A stretch of 64,000 nt of DNA from Scenedesmus sp. ARA3 (GCA_004335835.1 RWJK01001206.1:163344-227343); one strand, 5' to 3'. Positions 36,704-49,513 are shown, counted from the stretch's first letter. The notes: a model not told the origin generated them from the letters alone. A program made the numbers and translations.

Positions 36704-39493
36704 ATGTCTTCGATGCTGTGGGACAAGGGTTCTTTGAGCAGGCCGAGCTGCTGCCCGCTGGGGCACGATGGCCTGCCCCTGCTGCTGCAGCAGGAAGTCG
36801 ACGACCTGCGGACGTTGTGCCGCCTGCTGCAGACCTCAAAAGCCGCTCGAGATGCCGCCCTTACACACTGCTCCGTGCCACTGCTGTGCAGCCCAGGTAA
36901 GTGACTGGCTGCTGCTGAATTAGTCAGCAGGCTGACAGCATGTGCTCAACAACGGTTGCCAGTGCATGTGGCAGTTGCACCCAAATCCTCTGCAGCTTCT
37001 TGTAGCCAAAGTAAAGCTGCACCAGGCATATACAGCCAATTTTTTTTGTGATGCGAAAATGCACCAGATCGCTACGAAACGGCTGGCTCTGTGAACAGAC
37101 TCCAACCCACCTACGTCATGCCGCCATTGCCCCCGCTGCAACTGCCTGCTGCCACCGCCAGACACCCTGGAGCAGGCGGAGCGCACCGCTGCTTGGATCG
37201 CCAAATACGGCTCATCACTGAGCTCATTTGAGTGGCAGCCAAAGCTGGACAGGTCCCGCCACCCAAGCCTAGACCAAGATTCCAGGGCAGCAGCATTTGT
37301 AGCACTTGCTGCTGCCCTGCGAATGGCTGAAGCTACCCCTCGCGGCCTCAGCCTGTGTTCCTGCAAGCTGGCAAGTGTCAACTGGGACTGCGCCATCATC
37401 CTGCAGCAGCTGCCGGTCAACACTCTGACCAGCCTGGAGCTGTCGTTCGACTTCAACAGCACCACCAACAGCGTCACCAGCGTGCAGCAGGAGAAAGAGA
37501 AGCTTGCAGGAGTGGTGGCAGCACTGCCGCAGCTGCAGCAGCTGCGCAAGCTGGTGCTGGAAGTGGATGGCCGTGATTACCTGCAGCATGTTGACCCGCT
37601 GCTTGAGCCGTTGTCTAGCCTGACAAACCTGACACGCTTGGAGGTTGGGCCGCTGTGGTCACTCAGGTGAGAGCCTGTGCAAGCTCACGTCATACATTGT
37701 TTTTCAGGTATGCAGTTCGCATGGCCCTGCAGCAGAGCAGTGCATGGACAGAGCATTGACAGGGGCAGCGCTCAGCATGCAGTGCAGCACTCATCGGTGC
37801 TTGCAAACGCTCCTGCACATGCATGTGGATGTACTGCTTTGGGCACACCAACCCGCCGCCTAACTGCCGTTGCCCCTCCGCACATTTGCCACACACACAT
37901 GCTGGCAGCCCTGCCTGCACATCCTTGTAGCCAGTGTGCGTTTGTTCAAAGCCAATGCGGCTGCAACTTGGTGCCTGCCTGCAGGGAGCTGCAGCACGCG
38001 CCGCCTGGCCTGCTAGAGCTGTACTATGACTGGGAGGTGTTTGAGGCAGCCAACCCCTGCTATCACCCGCTGAAGCTGACACACCTCACAGCACTCACCA
38101 AGCTGACAACAGGTGCGTGCGTATGTCGCAGGACCCATAGTTGCCTGCTCTGCCTGCCTTTTGGTGCATGCTGGCAGTGCGCTCGCTGCTGCGGCCAGTA
38201 TTACATGCGTGCATGCCAGCGCTTGCATGTACAGGCCTAACAAGGATTGAGGTCTTCTGGGCTGCATTGCCTCGGCTGCCCTCCATGTCGGCTGCGCCGA
38301 TACCACTGCAAAACAAGCTTGAGGCATACCAGCGGCTGGCAGACAGGCCCATGCACAGGCAGCATAATGCTGGCACTGCCAGTCACAGCGAAGACGCCTC
38401 CTCTTAGTGCTGCTTGTCCTGCATTGTGATGTAAGGTGCTGAGATTCCAGCATGCGCTGTTCTGCCATAACATAGTATGCGCGGGCGCCTCAACGTGCCG
38501 TACATTCACCAGGCACTGCCTGAGGCATACCACTGACACTCTCATATCTGCTGCTTTGTCCACTGCTGGCGCAGGCCACACAGCAGAGATTTTCTACGGC
38601 ACAGAGCTGCCCCTCTCCCTGAAGGAGCTGCAGTGTGGGAGGCTCCCAGATGCTGACCCGCTGCTGCCGCTGCGCTACCTGCAGCGGCTGGAAATCCAGA
38701 GCTGCATGAGCAAGGCAGCAGAGCTGCAGCGCCTGAGCAGCCTCACAAGCCTCACACATATCAGCATCTGCTACGTAGACACGCAGTATTCAAACCCAGA
38801 CTACTACGACAGCACACCAGACGATGAGATAACACCAGATGCTGCGTCAGCAGCCTGGCCTGCGCTGACCAACAAACTGCGCGAGCTGCACATCGTCGAC
38901 CATCGCGCAGGGTTGCCGGACTACCACCAGCCATACCAGCTCAGCGCAGACGCGGTCGAGGAGCTGGGCAGACTCACTGCACTGACCAGCCTCAGCTTGA
39001 TGTACCTGCAGTGCCCAGAAGTGACGCCTCAGCAGCTAGCTGCAGCGCTGAAGCGCTGCACTGCCCTGCAGGAGCTAGAGCTTGGCGGCAGCTGCAGTGG
39101 GGTGCTATTGAGGGTCTGACAGGAGATGGGGGGCTTGCTGCAGCCAAGGCGCGTGGCATGCAGGCAGTAGCAGCAGGCATTGCCAGCTTGCCGAGCCTGC
39201 AGAAGCTGAGCCTCAGCCGGCTGCCTGTAGACATGCATGCAGCGGCGGCGCTGGCAGCAGCAGCAGGGGCAGGCACGCAGCTGACGCACCTAAGCTTGAA
39301 GGACTGCAAGCTGTCAGACTGCAGCATGAACGTGCTGGCACTTGGGCTGACAAGCCTGAAGAGCTTGGAGATTAGGTACTGCGATGTAGGCGATGCATCA
39401 CTGCCGGCACTGGTGAGGCTGCAGCTGCAGCTGCTGCAGTGGAGCGGCTGCAAGTTCACTGATGCTGCACTGGACCTGTTCATGCCGAGGTGA
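36704..39493 (+). pseudogene. LRR protein gene C, one-base frameshift in last exon
   Basis: Third paralog. Exons: 36704-36896, 37162-37666, 37985-38112, 38575-39493. Start MSSMLWDKGSLSRPSCCPLG, then LPLLLQQEVDDLRTLCRLLQ (F-box-like), then LRRs such as LKELQCGRL, LQRLEIQS, LTHISIC, LTSLSLMY. The last exon is one base short: after the TALQELELGG codons at about 39090 the frame moves and the remaining LRRs (SLQKLSLSRL, LTHLSLKDCKL, LKSLEIRYCDVG) read in another frame to TGA at 39491-39493. The lesion is within about 30 nt, in homologous position, of the gene B lesion. Confidence 0.8.
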
Positions 39494-39510
39494 TGTACGA
39501 TCACGCATGC

Positions 39511-39642
39511 AGTTTGGAAGTTGGCTACTGTGATGTGGGAACTGCTGCGCTGCCGGCGCTGGCGAGGCTGCAGCTGCAGCTGCTGCAGTGGAGCGGCTGC
39601 CGCTTCACTGATGCTGCGTTGGACCTGTTCATGCCAAACTGA
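39511..39642 (+). pseudogene. Duplicated LRR tail of gene C
   Basis: 132 nt repeating the last LRR of gene C (SLEVGYCDVG to TDAALDLFMPN) and ending in TGA, directly after the gene C stop. It is in frame with itself, very similar to 39370-39493, and looks like a tandem duplication of the 3' end. Confidence 0.85.
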
Positions 39643-41812
39643 TGTACGCTGACACGTCATGCTTGTTACGCTTGAGTTGTTGGGCTTGTGGACAGGCTTT
39701 GTGATAGCAGGCCACACTTTGTTAGTGAGAACTACAGCAGATACCCAAACCTTGGTGGTTGATAGATCATATCTCAAGTTGTTTAAGTGAGCTAGGATGT
39801 GCGGTTGTGATGATACCCCCGATTGCACTGTCAGCAGTCAATAGTATATCACAGTTCCAGGCTTGCCGGCAGCGATAGCATGTTCATCATCATCATCATC
39901 ATCAGCGATAGCATGTTGTCATGCTGCTGTCTTGCAGCTGCAGCTAGCTGCCTTGATGGTGCGCAGCGGTTGTGTTGGTCCTGCGTCAGCACTGGCTGTT
40001 GAGTGTAGTGCTTCAAGCAGTTGAAGTGCATGAGTTTGCGCAGGCCGTGATATCAGCAGGCACAGTAAAGAGTTACAACGTGCATGCAAGGCAGCGCAGA
40101 ACGGCAGCTGGCTGGCATAGTGCTTGGGATAGTGAGGACGCTTTGGTCGTTGATAGAGGGAGTGCATTTGATCATGTACAGAGAGAATTGTTACACAGGT
40201 AACATTATGTATGTTAGCTCTGCGTTTGCCAGCCGCTCATGACCCAACTGCTGGCACGACAATGCTATATCTAAACAGCAGTGCCAACACAATGCATGCG
40301 CACTTACGAAAGCCTCCACCACTTGGAGGGATGACGAATGGTCAAAGCGCGACCTGCAGGGCCCATAATGCTGCACAGCTGCCACACCACAACCAAAACC
40401 TTAAGGTTGAAGCTTCATCACCATCATCAGCGTCACCACCTACTGTGTACATCATCAATTCAGCCGTCAACTGAACCATGCACATGTTGCAAAGCAGCAG
40501 CCCCTACCACCCAGCAGTGGAACTCAGCCACCAGTATCAAAAGTTGCAGGCAATACAAATTGCAACAGCACAACGCAACAGCCAGCAGCACACTGTTGCT
40601 GTGGATGGGCAGCAGCAGGCGCAGATACGACTGCCTGCGTCATCCAGCTCCTCACGCCATGACCGCACTAGCAGTATTTGCCGTGTAGTGTACAACAAAA
40701 ATCGTCCGCAAGCTTTGCTTTTGCTGCTGAGCAAAACCCTTGCCGCAAATGGCGTTGCTGTTTGCAACCACAACGATAAAGATGAAGGTCAGATGCCGTG
40801 CATGCGCATACATCATGAGCCCCGCCAGATACATACGATGATAGATTCCAAAACAAGTGCACCCGTGCCGCAGACACAGTGTCAAAACCCACCAACTGTC
40901 AGCGCTGACAACACAATCAGCAACACCTGTTACTGTGCAACCACATGCATTCCTGCAGGCAAGGCTTGCATGTGCCTGTTGTGGCAGGCTGATAAACCTG
41001 GTTGCAGTTGGCAAGCTGCCGCCAAGACATGATGCTGCACTTCATTTTGAAGTTAGCATCGCTTGCATGCAGTGGCCATATATATGCAGCAACTTCTCAC
41101 ACGGCAATGCTAGACATGCCTGTCCCGCCAAAGCATCCCTACAGCTGCCAAATGCACAGCCCTGCAAAAACAGCAACAGCTCACCCAGTATTGCTTCTGC
41201 TGAGCATCCAGACAGCACCACACAGCGCAGCAGTACAGCAAGCTGCAACTTGCTGATCAGATGATGCTGCGGTTGTGAGTTCTGCAGCTGCTTGCATGCT
41301 GTCTGATACATATGCAACCACTTTTCACACGGCAATGCTTGACATGCCTGTCTTGCCAACGCAGCCCCTGCAGCTGCCATATGCACAGCCCTTTGCAAAC
41401 AACCACAACTGAACCAGCACTGCGTCTGCTGAGCATCCAGACAGCACCACACTGCGCAGCACCCTGAACCACGCACCATGCACAACTAACCAATGCACAA
41501 GGCAAGCATCCATAACCAGTGTTGTGACACCAAAGAGTAAGCGGTGTTTGCGCTTGACTGACGCGGTTTGGACACAATTGCTAGCAGCCGAAAACCCAAG
41601 AGCCCATCACACCAGCTGCAGCCCACGCACCGACAGAATGCAACACCCAGAAAGCACAGGGCTCACACATTGCTGAACTGTGCTGCCAACCCATCTCAAT
41701 GCCTGTGGCTGGCATGCGCACAGCACCCGCAGACGGCAGAATCCAGCTGCTGCGCACATGAACAGTTCATGCAACTCACACGCCCACAGCAGCCCATGCA
41801 CCAGTCGATGCT
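39643..41812. other. Gene-poor stretch, no supported gene
   Basis: About 2.2 kb with several open frames, none with recognisable domains or balanced composition. It contains a CAT run at 39884-39903 and a 229-bp tandem duplication at 41061-41475. The PPR gene's 3' UTR must lie at the right end. Confidence 0.5.
41061..41475. repeat. 229-bp tandem duplication
   Basis: The segment starting GCTTGCATGC at 41061 recurs from 41290; both then share CACACGGCAATGCT, an imperfect ATGCACAGCCCT stretch and the sequence GAGCATCCAGACAGCACCAC near their ends. Divergence is moderate, with small indels. No coding function seen. Confidence 0.85.
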
Positions 41813-43726
41813 TCAGTCCCGCATCCTGCCATGCCCACTGGACGGGCTGTAGTGGCTAGCTGCAGGGCCCTCCCCTGTGCTTTCATCGCCGCTGCTACTG
41901 CTGCCGCCGCTGCTGCGCTGCGACTGTGCCGCAGTGCGTCGCACAGTACGAGCACCACCGCCAGCAGCAGCAGCAGCGGCGGCGGCAGCAGCAGCAGCAG
42001 CAGCGGCAGATGCATCTAGGCCTGAGCCTGCACTGCTCAGTGGCACCCACACACCCTTCGGGATAGCACTGCTGCTGCTGCTGCTGCTGCTGTTGCTGCC
42101 AGCGCTGCCATGCGCTGACGGCGCTGATGGCGCTGCACCCTGACTGCTGCTGCTGCTGCTGCTGCTGGGTGCTGCGGAGTGGCTGTGCATGCTGCTGCTG
42201 CTTGCTGTGCGAGCAGCTTCAGGGAAAGGCCGTGGGAAGTATTGGAACAGGTCCTGCATGCGCGTGAAGGTGTGTTCATCCAGGTGCATGCTGACTGCCA
42301 TGGCCATCTGAGTCAGCTGGGTTCAAAAGATGAAGAAGAAACAGAGCAAGGGCAGAAAAGACGGCAAAGCAGCAGCGGCGGCAGGTGCAGAAATTTGTGA
42401 GAAGGGTGTATGAAGGCAAGGGCGGGAGCACAAGGGCGGGAACGCATAGGCAGCGCATGTTTAGGCAGGCTGACTTGGTGCAGACCACCCCTGGCTTTGG
42501 GATTAGATGGCATAGTGATGGTAATAGGCAAGATTGCAACAGTTCCTCTGCTTGGTACTAAGGCAGTGCAGCTGAGGCACAGAGGTTTTTCATGGGGTTG
42601 AACCTCATTTGAGTGACAGCCCGAGCTGAGCTGTTTGCAGCTTCAAATCCTTTCAGGTGTTAGTGGTGGCGTATGCCGCGTGAGTACACCAGCGTAACCC
42701 CTCTCTCTCGCTGAGGCAGTGCATTGACGGTTGATCGACAGGCAGGCAGGCTGTCACAATTTGTATGCTTGCACATGCTGCTGCCACTGGTAGCACTCCT
42801 CAGCATGTGTGACTGCTCATGCCAGCCGCTGCTCCTGCTGCTGCTATACGTGCAGCTACCGGCTGCTGCCACAGCGCAAAAACAATCATTCACCTTGTGT
42901 GCTGAGGCCACATCCCCATGGGCGTCACACAGCCTCAGCAGCTCATTGTACGAGTCCAGCGGGGGAGCGGTCTGGGTCTGCATTAAACAGAATGATAAGG
43001 CGGCAGCATGCAACAGTGCGCAGCGTGCAGTGTTTGAGTGGATGCCAGCTTCAACCAAGATCGTGCACTGTCTGCAACCACGTTGTGAGTGATGCAGTGT
43101 GTGCCTCTGCTGTTTAGAGAAGTGTGCCGCACTCCTGAGGCCCACTCCCACTGCTGCTGCTGCTGCTGCTGCAACCACCAGCGTTCCCTGAACATTGTCA
43201 AGATGAAGTGACTGCTGAAATCATTATATGCTTATGAAAATGTTGCAGGCAGCTCTGCTACTACCTCTGGTATCAGACATATGTTGTGGGCCATTACTGA
43301 CACTGGCTGTCAAGCCAGGACCTCATCCCCTGCACTGCTGCTGCAGCAGCTCACCGTGACGCAGTGCTTGGACAGCACGTCCACAATGTCATGCAGCTTT
43401 TCAGGGCTTGCCCTTGCAGATAACAACACCTGCAAAGCACGTAAGTCAAGGAGCACGAGGTTAGGCACCTGCTGCTGCTGTTGCTGCTGCTGATACGCAG
43501 TGCTAGTACCGCAGGCTGTCTCGCTCGATGCACGTACCTTCTCCCATACAAAGTTGAGCCGCCCAGCGCTCCTGTGGCTATCAGATGAATGGGTCCGAAT
43601 GGCTCCGAGCCATGTGAGTGCGACAGCGGCACCAGCCGGTCCTTGACCAGCTAGGCTACGGTATGTATTTAAAAGCATTGTATTGGAGTCGAATCGGGCA
43701 GAACACGGATCAATGAGCCACGAAAC
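41813..43726 (-). CDS. PPR-repeat protein, C-terminal part
   Basis: Exons (minus): 43538-43726, 43355-43429, 42894-42977, 41813-42307, all phase 0. When exons 3 and 4 are joined they give DSYNELLRLCDAHGDVASAH followed by KMAMAVSMHLDEHTFTRM, a good match to the 35-residue pentatricopeptide pattern across the splice. NTMLLNTYRSLAGQGPAGAA in the first exon shown looks like another repeat. PPR proteins bind organellar RNA and act in chloroplasts or mitochondria. After the last repeat (QDLFQYFPRPFPEAA) comes a long Ser/Ala tail coded by CAG/GCA triplets, ending GRMRD. Upstream exons, and so the transit peptide and start, were not found between 43727 and 44600; at least one must exist. Divergent with the TTM-like gene. 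Confidence 0.65.
41960..42165. repeat. CAG-triplet runs coding Ser/Ala tracts
   Basis: Several CAG/GCA and CTG runs (about 41970-42006, 42068-42095, 42142-42167) lie inside the last exon of the PPR gene, where they encode alternating Ala and Ser homopolymers. Here the triplet repeats are translated, unlike most others in the window. Confidence 0.85.
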
Positions 43727-44600
43727 CTGCAAGCCAGGCAACACTCTCTCCGTGACGACGAGGAAGAGAGGGACGGTTCACTGAAACCTGCACACATGCA
43801 AGCATCAACGGTTTACACAGAAAGATCATGATACAAGCATGGGGCTCTGGGCGATGGGCAGTTCGTCCAGGGTTCTCAACGAATATGACACAGGCAAAGG
43901 CGTGCCTGATGCGGGGGTGGCTACTTCTCGTTAGTATGTCAAGAAATATATCAGTTTTGGCCGCACACGCCATGAAACAAACACCATACAATACGCGGGG
44001 TATGCGACCGTACTGCTGAGCCGTTGAATGTAGATTACTTATGTTCAGTTTATAAATAAGCGTAATAAAGATGACTGGTGGCGATCGGGCTGGTGCACCA
44101 GCAAAGAGCAGGGTGCGTTTGCAACTTTGCAGGCGCTGCTGCCGGCGAGCTGGTTGCATGTGTAGGCTTGAGACAGTGATTACAACAACAGTTCACTGTA
44201 GATGAGGACAGGGTGGATGGGCAGCGGATCAGCACTGCTTTTGATGGTGCAGGGCCACTGCAGCAGTAGCACAGTCACCCATGCCTCAGCTCATGCCATC
44301 CTGCTGCACTCACCTGCTTCAGCACCTGCTATCATAACCGCCCACATAACTAGTCGATTCGCACTCAATGTTCTCTGAAGCAGTGATCAGGCATTACCAG
44401 AGCCACCCTCAACTGCCGCAGCACTACACATGCTTCCAGCCAGCAACGAAGGCTCTGCGCATGCACACTGGCTAGCAAGAGCACCTGCCACTGCAGCACT
44501 GCACCCAACACGCATCCTCACACCAACCCCCAGCCCCTGAATCAGATCAACACCCCCTAAACCCCTCAATACACTCAAAAAAATAACAAACTTCCTGCAG
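43727..44600. other. Region between PPR and TTM genes, first exons unresolved
   Basis: Both divergent genes should start here. No ATG could be tied to either. For TTM the known plant proteins have a short leader before the GLLK segment that begins exon 44601, so one short first exon is expected. The stretch contains AT-rich sequence at 43960-44070. Confidence 0.4.
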
Positions 44601-47600
44601 GGCCTGCTCAAGGAGAAGCTCGAATTGGAGAAGGTGAAGACCAAGGATGGCAGGACACGCGTCACGCTCAAGCCTATTCCCGATGACCTCACCTTTGACA
44701 AGGTGCGGGCACTGGGGTTTTAGTGGGTAGTGTGGGTTAATGGGTTTTAGTGGTGCTGGGGTTTGTTGAGCATGTGCATTTCAAGCCCATCCCCGATGAC
44801 CTCACCTTCGACAAGGTACGGGCACTGGGGGTTTTGGCAAGTCATTTGCATGGTGCTGGGGTTGACAGCATGTGCATGTGAAGCCTATCCTTGACGACCT
44901 CACCTTTGACAAGGTACGGGCTGGGGTCTTAGTGGCTAGTGCAATTGCATGGTGCTGGGGTTGAGAGTGCGCATTGCATTCCAAGCCCATCCCNNNNNNN
45001 NNNNNNNNNNNNNNNNNNNNNNNNNNNNNNNNNNNNNNNNNNNNNNNNNNNNNNNNNNNNNNNNNNNNNNNNNNNNNNNNNNNNNNNNNNNNNNNNNNNN
45101 NNNNNNNNNNNNNNNNNNNNNNNNNNNNNNNNNNNNNNNNNNNNNNNNNNNNNNNNNNNNNNNNNNNNNNNNNNNNNNNNNNNNNNNNNNNNNNNNNNNN
45201 NNNNNNNNNNNNNNNNNGACAAGGTACGGGCGCTGGGGTGTTAGTGGCTAGTGCAATTGCATGGTGCTGGGGTTGAGAGTGCGCATTGCATTCCAAGCCC
45301 ATCCCTGATGACCTCACCTTTGACAAGGTACGGGCGCTGGGGTTTTAGTGGCAAGTGTGGTTTAATGGTGCCGGGGTTTGCGTGGCTAGTGTGGTTTAAT
45401 GGTGCTTGGGTGCTGGGGTTTGTTGAGCACGTGCATTCCAAGCCCAGCCTTGATGACCTCACCTTTGACAAGGTACGGGCTGGGGTTTTAGTGGCTAGTG
45501 TGGTTTCATGGGTTTTAGTGGTGCTGGGTTTATTTGAGCATGTGCATTCCAAGCCTAGCCCCAATGACCTCACCTTTGACAAGGTGCGGGCGCTGGGGTT
45601 TTAGTGGCTAGCGTGGTTTAATGGTGCTGGGGTTTGTCTTAATGGTGCTGGGGTTTGTTGAGCATGTGCATTTCAAGCCTAGCCTTGCTGACCTCACCTC
45701 TGACAAGGTGCGGGCACTGGGGTTTTTTTTTGTCAGCAAGTGCTTTCAACTGTGCTGGGGTGGAGAGCATGTGCAATCAGAGCCTAGCACTGGCGTTCAT
45801 TGCAGCCGTGGCAGCCTCTCACAGGCGCTTCTGCTGTCCATCCTTCAGCATGTGCCTACTAAACAGCATGTAGGTGCTATTTGAAGTGCTTGAACCACGC
45901 AATGCATGCAATGCACGCTGCTGCTGCTGCTGCTGCTGCAGGGCTTCTACGTGTTCATCCGAGCGCTGCAGCTGCTGCGCAGCCACAACGAGGGAGTGGT
46001 GCTGGTGGGGCTGGGAGGCGCCAGCGGCAGCGGCAAGACCGCATTCAGTGAAAAGGTGCGTGGGCGTCAAGGGAAACAGTTGTGGTGCAGCCACACCAGC
46101 AGCAGCAGCAGCAGCAGAGGGCCTTTAGGGCTTGGTGCTGGTCGTGCTGGGGGCCGCTAGTGGCAGCGGCAAGACGGCATTCAGTGAAAAGGTGCGCAGC
46201 AGCAGCAGCGGTGGCAGTTGATGGGGTGCACTGCTGGTGGGGCTGGGAGGGGTCAGCAGCAGCGGCAAGACCGCATTCAGCGAGAAGGTGCGGAGCAGCA
46301 GCAGCAGCAGCAGTGTGTTGGTTGGGGCAGGGTGCTGGTGGGGCTGGGAGGCGCCAGCGGCAGCGGCAAGACCGCATTCAGTGAGAAGGTGCGCATCAGC
46401 AGCATCAGCAGCAGCGGCAGCAGCAGCAGTGGTGTGTTGATTAAGGCAGGGTCCTCGTGGAGCTGGCAAGAAGCAGTGGCAGTGGCAGCAGCCGCAGAGT
46501 AGCAAGAGGCGCAGGAAGCAGCAGTGCAGTTTGAGCTGCGGTAGTCAACTGAGGGTGTCGGCTGCCAGCCGACCGCTGGCGCAGCAGTAGCGGCGGCGGC
46601 AGTGGTCATGGCAGCGGCAGCAGCACGGCGGCGGCGGCAATGTCGGCCAGCAGCAGCATGGCGCTGTGCGCACTAGAGTATTTTTTCATGAGCAACTGCA
46701 TACAAGACAGTCGCTGATACTGTTGATATCTGTGCTGCTGTGTCCTCAGGTGAAGGACTTCATGCCGGGCATCATGGTCATCAGCATGGACAACTACAAC
46801 GACGGCTCCAAGGTGGTGGACGGCAACTTCGACGGTGAGCGCAGCTGCTGCTGCCGCTGCTGCTGCTAGCTGCTAGCTAGGCTAGGGTGATGCATGATGC
46901 AGCTGATGGCTCCAAGGTGGTGGACGGCAACTTCGACGGTGAGCTGATGCTCCGTTGCTGCTGCTGGTGGTGCTGCTGTTGCCGGCTGAGCTGGCAGCTG
47001 CTGCTGGCGTAGCTTGACTTGTTGTAGAGTGCAGAATCGCTTGTTATGTGACCGGCTGACGCAAGCTGTGCACCTTACCTGAGCGCTTGTCTGCACTGCC
47101 GCTGCCCTGCTCGTGTTGCGCACAATGGCGGCCCGCGTCTGTTACATTTTTGTCACATAAAAACCACCAGACCCGCGCCTGACGGACTACGACCTGCTGC
47201 TGTCCAACCTGTCAGACCTCAAGGCGGGCAAGTCGGCAGATGTAAGTGGCAGGCTGCCGTTGCCTTTGTTTTTTTGAATTTGAATGAATGCATTGGTGTG
47301 CACATGCATCGTGTGCGTCGCCTTGCAACTGGGGGCAAGTGATTCTGCCGCAAGGTGTCTTGTGCGCCGCATGCTCGGTGGCCTGGCGAGCAGTGCTCTT
47401 GTGCTCTCTGCTCACTTGCATTACTTCTGCAAATCCCAGAACTTTCAAGTAGTCCAAGCGCATTGGCTTCACCAACGCAGATCATACTCTCTCCATTTCT
47501 CTCTTCATTTCATCTTCGTTTCTGCTGCTTGCTGCCCAGCAGATCCCCATCTATGACTTCAAGCAGTCAAAGCGTGTTGGCTTCACCACCACGCCAGTGC

Positions 47601-49472
47601 CCTCCAGCCGTGTGGTGGTGCTGGAGGGCATCTATGCGCTGAATGAGAGGCTGAAGCACCTGCTGGACCTGCGTGTCAGCATTGCAGGTGAGGCTTGCAG
47701 GAAACACGTGCCGCTGGAGGAGCTTGGGCGGCTTGCAGGAGACGTCTGCAGCTTGCAGGAAACACATGAGCCTTGCAGGAAACATGCATGGCCCAAAGAC
47801 ATGCGCTTGAGCGCCGCGGTGAACGGGTGACATGCACATCTGTTGCTGGATGCGGTTCGTACGACTTGCAGGCAACACGTGCGGCTTGCAGGAAAACACA
47901 CGCGGCTTGCAGGAACCTTGCGGGCTTGCAGCGCATTAAGGCACCTGCTGGACCTGTGCGTAAGCAGTGCAGGACGCCGCGCAGATAGTGTGCAGTTGGT
48001 TGCTGTGTTCCTTTGTCCTGTCATTGCAACTCCTCCATCTTTGCTGCTGCTAACACTGTTGTGGCTGCTGCTGCTGCTGGATGGCAGGTGGCGTGCACTT
48101 TGACTTGGTCAAACGCGTGCTGCGCGACATCAGCAGGAGCGGGCAAGGCCCTGAGGAGATCATCCAGCAGGTGGGAGCTGCTGCTGCTGCTGCTTGAGGG
48201 GTTCAGCCTCCTCATGTCATGTTGTTGGTTCAAGCTCCTGCTCTGCCAATTGTGGGTGCGCTGTGTTACTCAGACAACTGTTGTCGTGTTGACCCTGAAC
48301 ATGCCCCTTGTCTACAACCTCAGCCTCACTAGTTGAACACCCTGTCACCAGCACTTGTTGCAACACACGCAGACTTGTTGCAACACACGCAGATCACGGA
48401 CACGGTGTACCCAATGTACAAGGCCTTCAATGAGCTTGGCCTCAATACTGCTCAGCCTCACCACCGTTCTTTCACAGCCTCAGTCTTACCTGTCACAATG
48501 ACTGTTACTAACACATGTCATGTAACACACGCAGATCACGGACACGGTGTACCCCATGTACAAGGCCTTCATCGAGCCGGACCTCAACGCTGCTCAGCTG
48601 AAGATCCACAACAGCTTCAACCCCTTCACCGGCTTCATGAACGCCACATATATTTTGAAGGCCAAGAGGCAGCAGGAGCTGTCGCAGCAAGCCGTGGTGG
48701 CGGTGCTCGGGGTAAGGGTTTGCGGTTTAACATGCGGTTTGTTTGATCATCAGGGTTTTAAGTTTGGTGTAAGGGTTTGGTTTTATGAACGCGTACTTTC
48801 TCAAGGCCAAGAGGCAGCAGGAGCTCAGTCAGCAGGCGGTGGTGGGGGAGCTCGGGGTGAGGGTTCTGCAGTTATCAGAGATGCACGACATCCACCTGCT
48901 GCCGCCAAACGAGGAGCCCGAGACCTGCGCCAGCTGGCTGCAGATCACTTGGCTTCACTTGCAAAATTGGCTGTGGCGCTGACCGAGTATGGTGCTTTCT
49001 TCTTGTCATTTTCTGTCGTTTTATGTTGGCAGGCTGACGCAGTGACAAAGACCGAGTCGGAGATGTACGACATCCACCTGCTCCCGCCAAACGAGGACCC
49101 GGAGACCTGCGCCAGCTGGCTGCACACCATCCTGTCATAACCTCCGCCCATTCTGCTTTCTGGATTCCTGACTAACGTGTCAAAGGTGTTGCCAAAACCT
49201 CTATCTGACCACATTTCTGTCTTGTTTCTAACTGCGTGCTGGTCTTTACAACTTCAACTTCTGCATGCGCGCAGGCTGACGCGGTGACCAAGACGGAATC
49301 CGAGATGTACGACATCCACCTGCTGCCGCCAAACGAGGACCCCGAGACATGCGCCAGCTGGCTGCGCATGCGCAACAGGGACGGCCGCTACACGCTGCTC
49401 TTCGAGGAGTGGGTGACTGAGGGGCCTTTCATCATCAGCCCGCGGTGAGTGTATTGCTGCTGCTGCTGCTGC

Positions 49473-49513
<41 letters not shown>

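Noticed and set aside
40478..41485. Several open frames of 100-180 codons
   Set aside because: Their composition is biased (Cys, His, Gln, Ala), no domain is visible, and part is a 229-bp tandem duplication that keeps no common reading frame.
44802..45582. Long minus-strand frames with repeated SKVRSSGMGLE-like peptides
   Set aside because: They are the reverse translation of the repeated TTM exon ends and donors and run through the N gap; no independent coding evidence.
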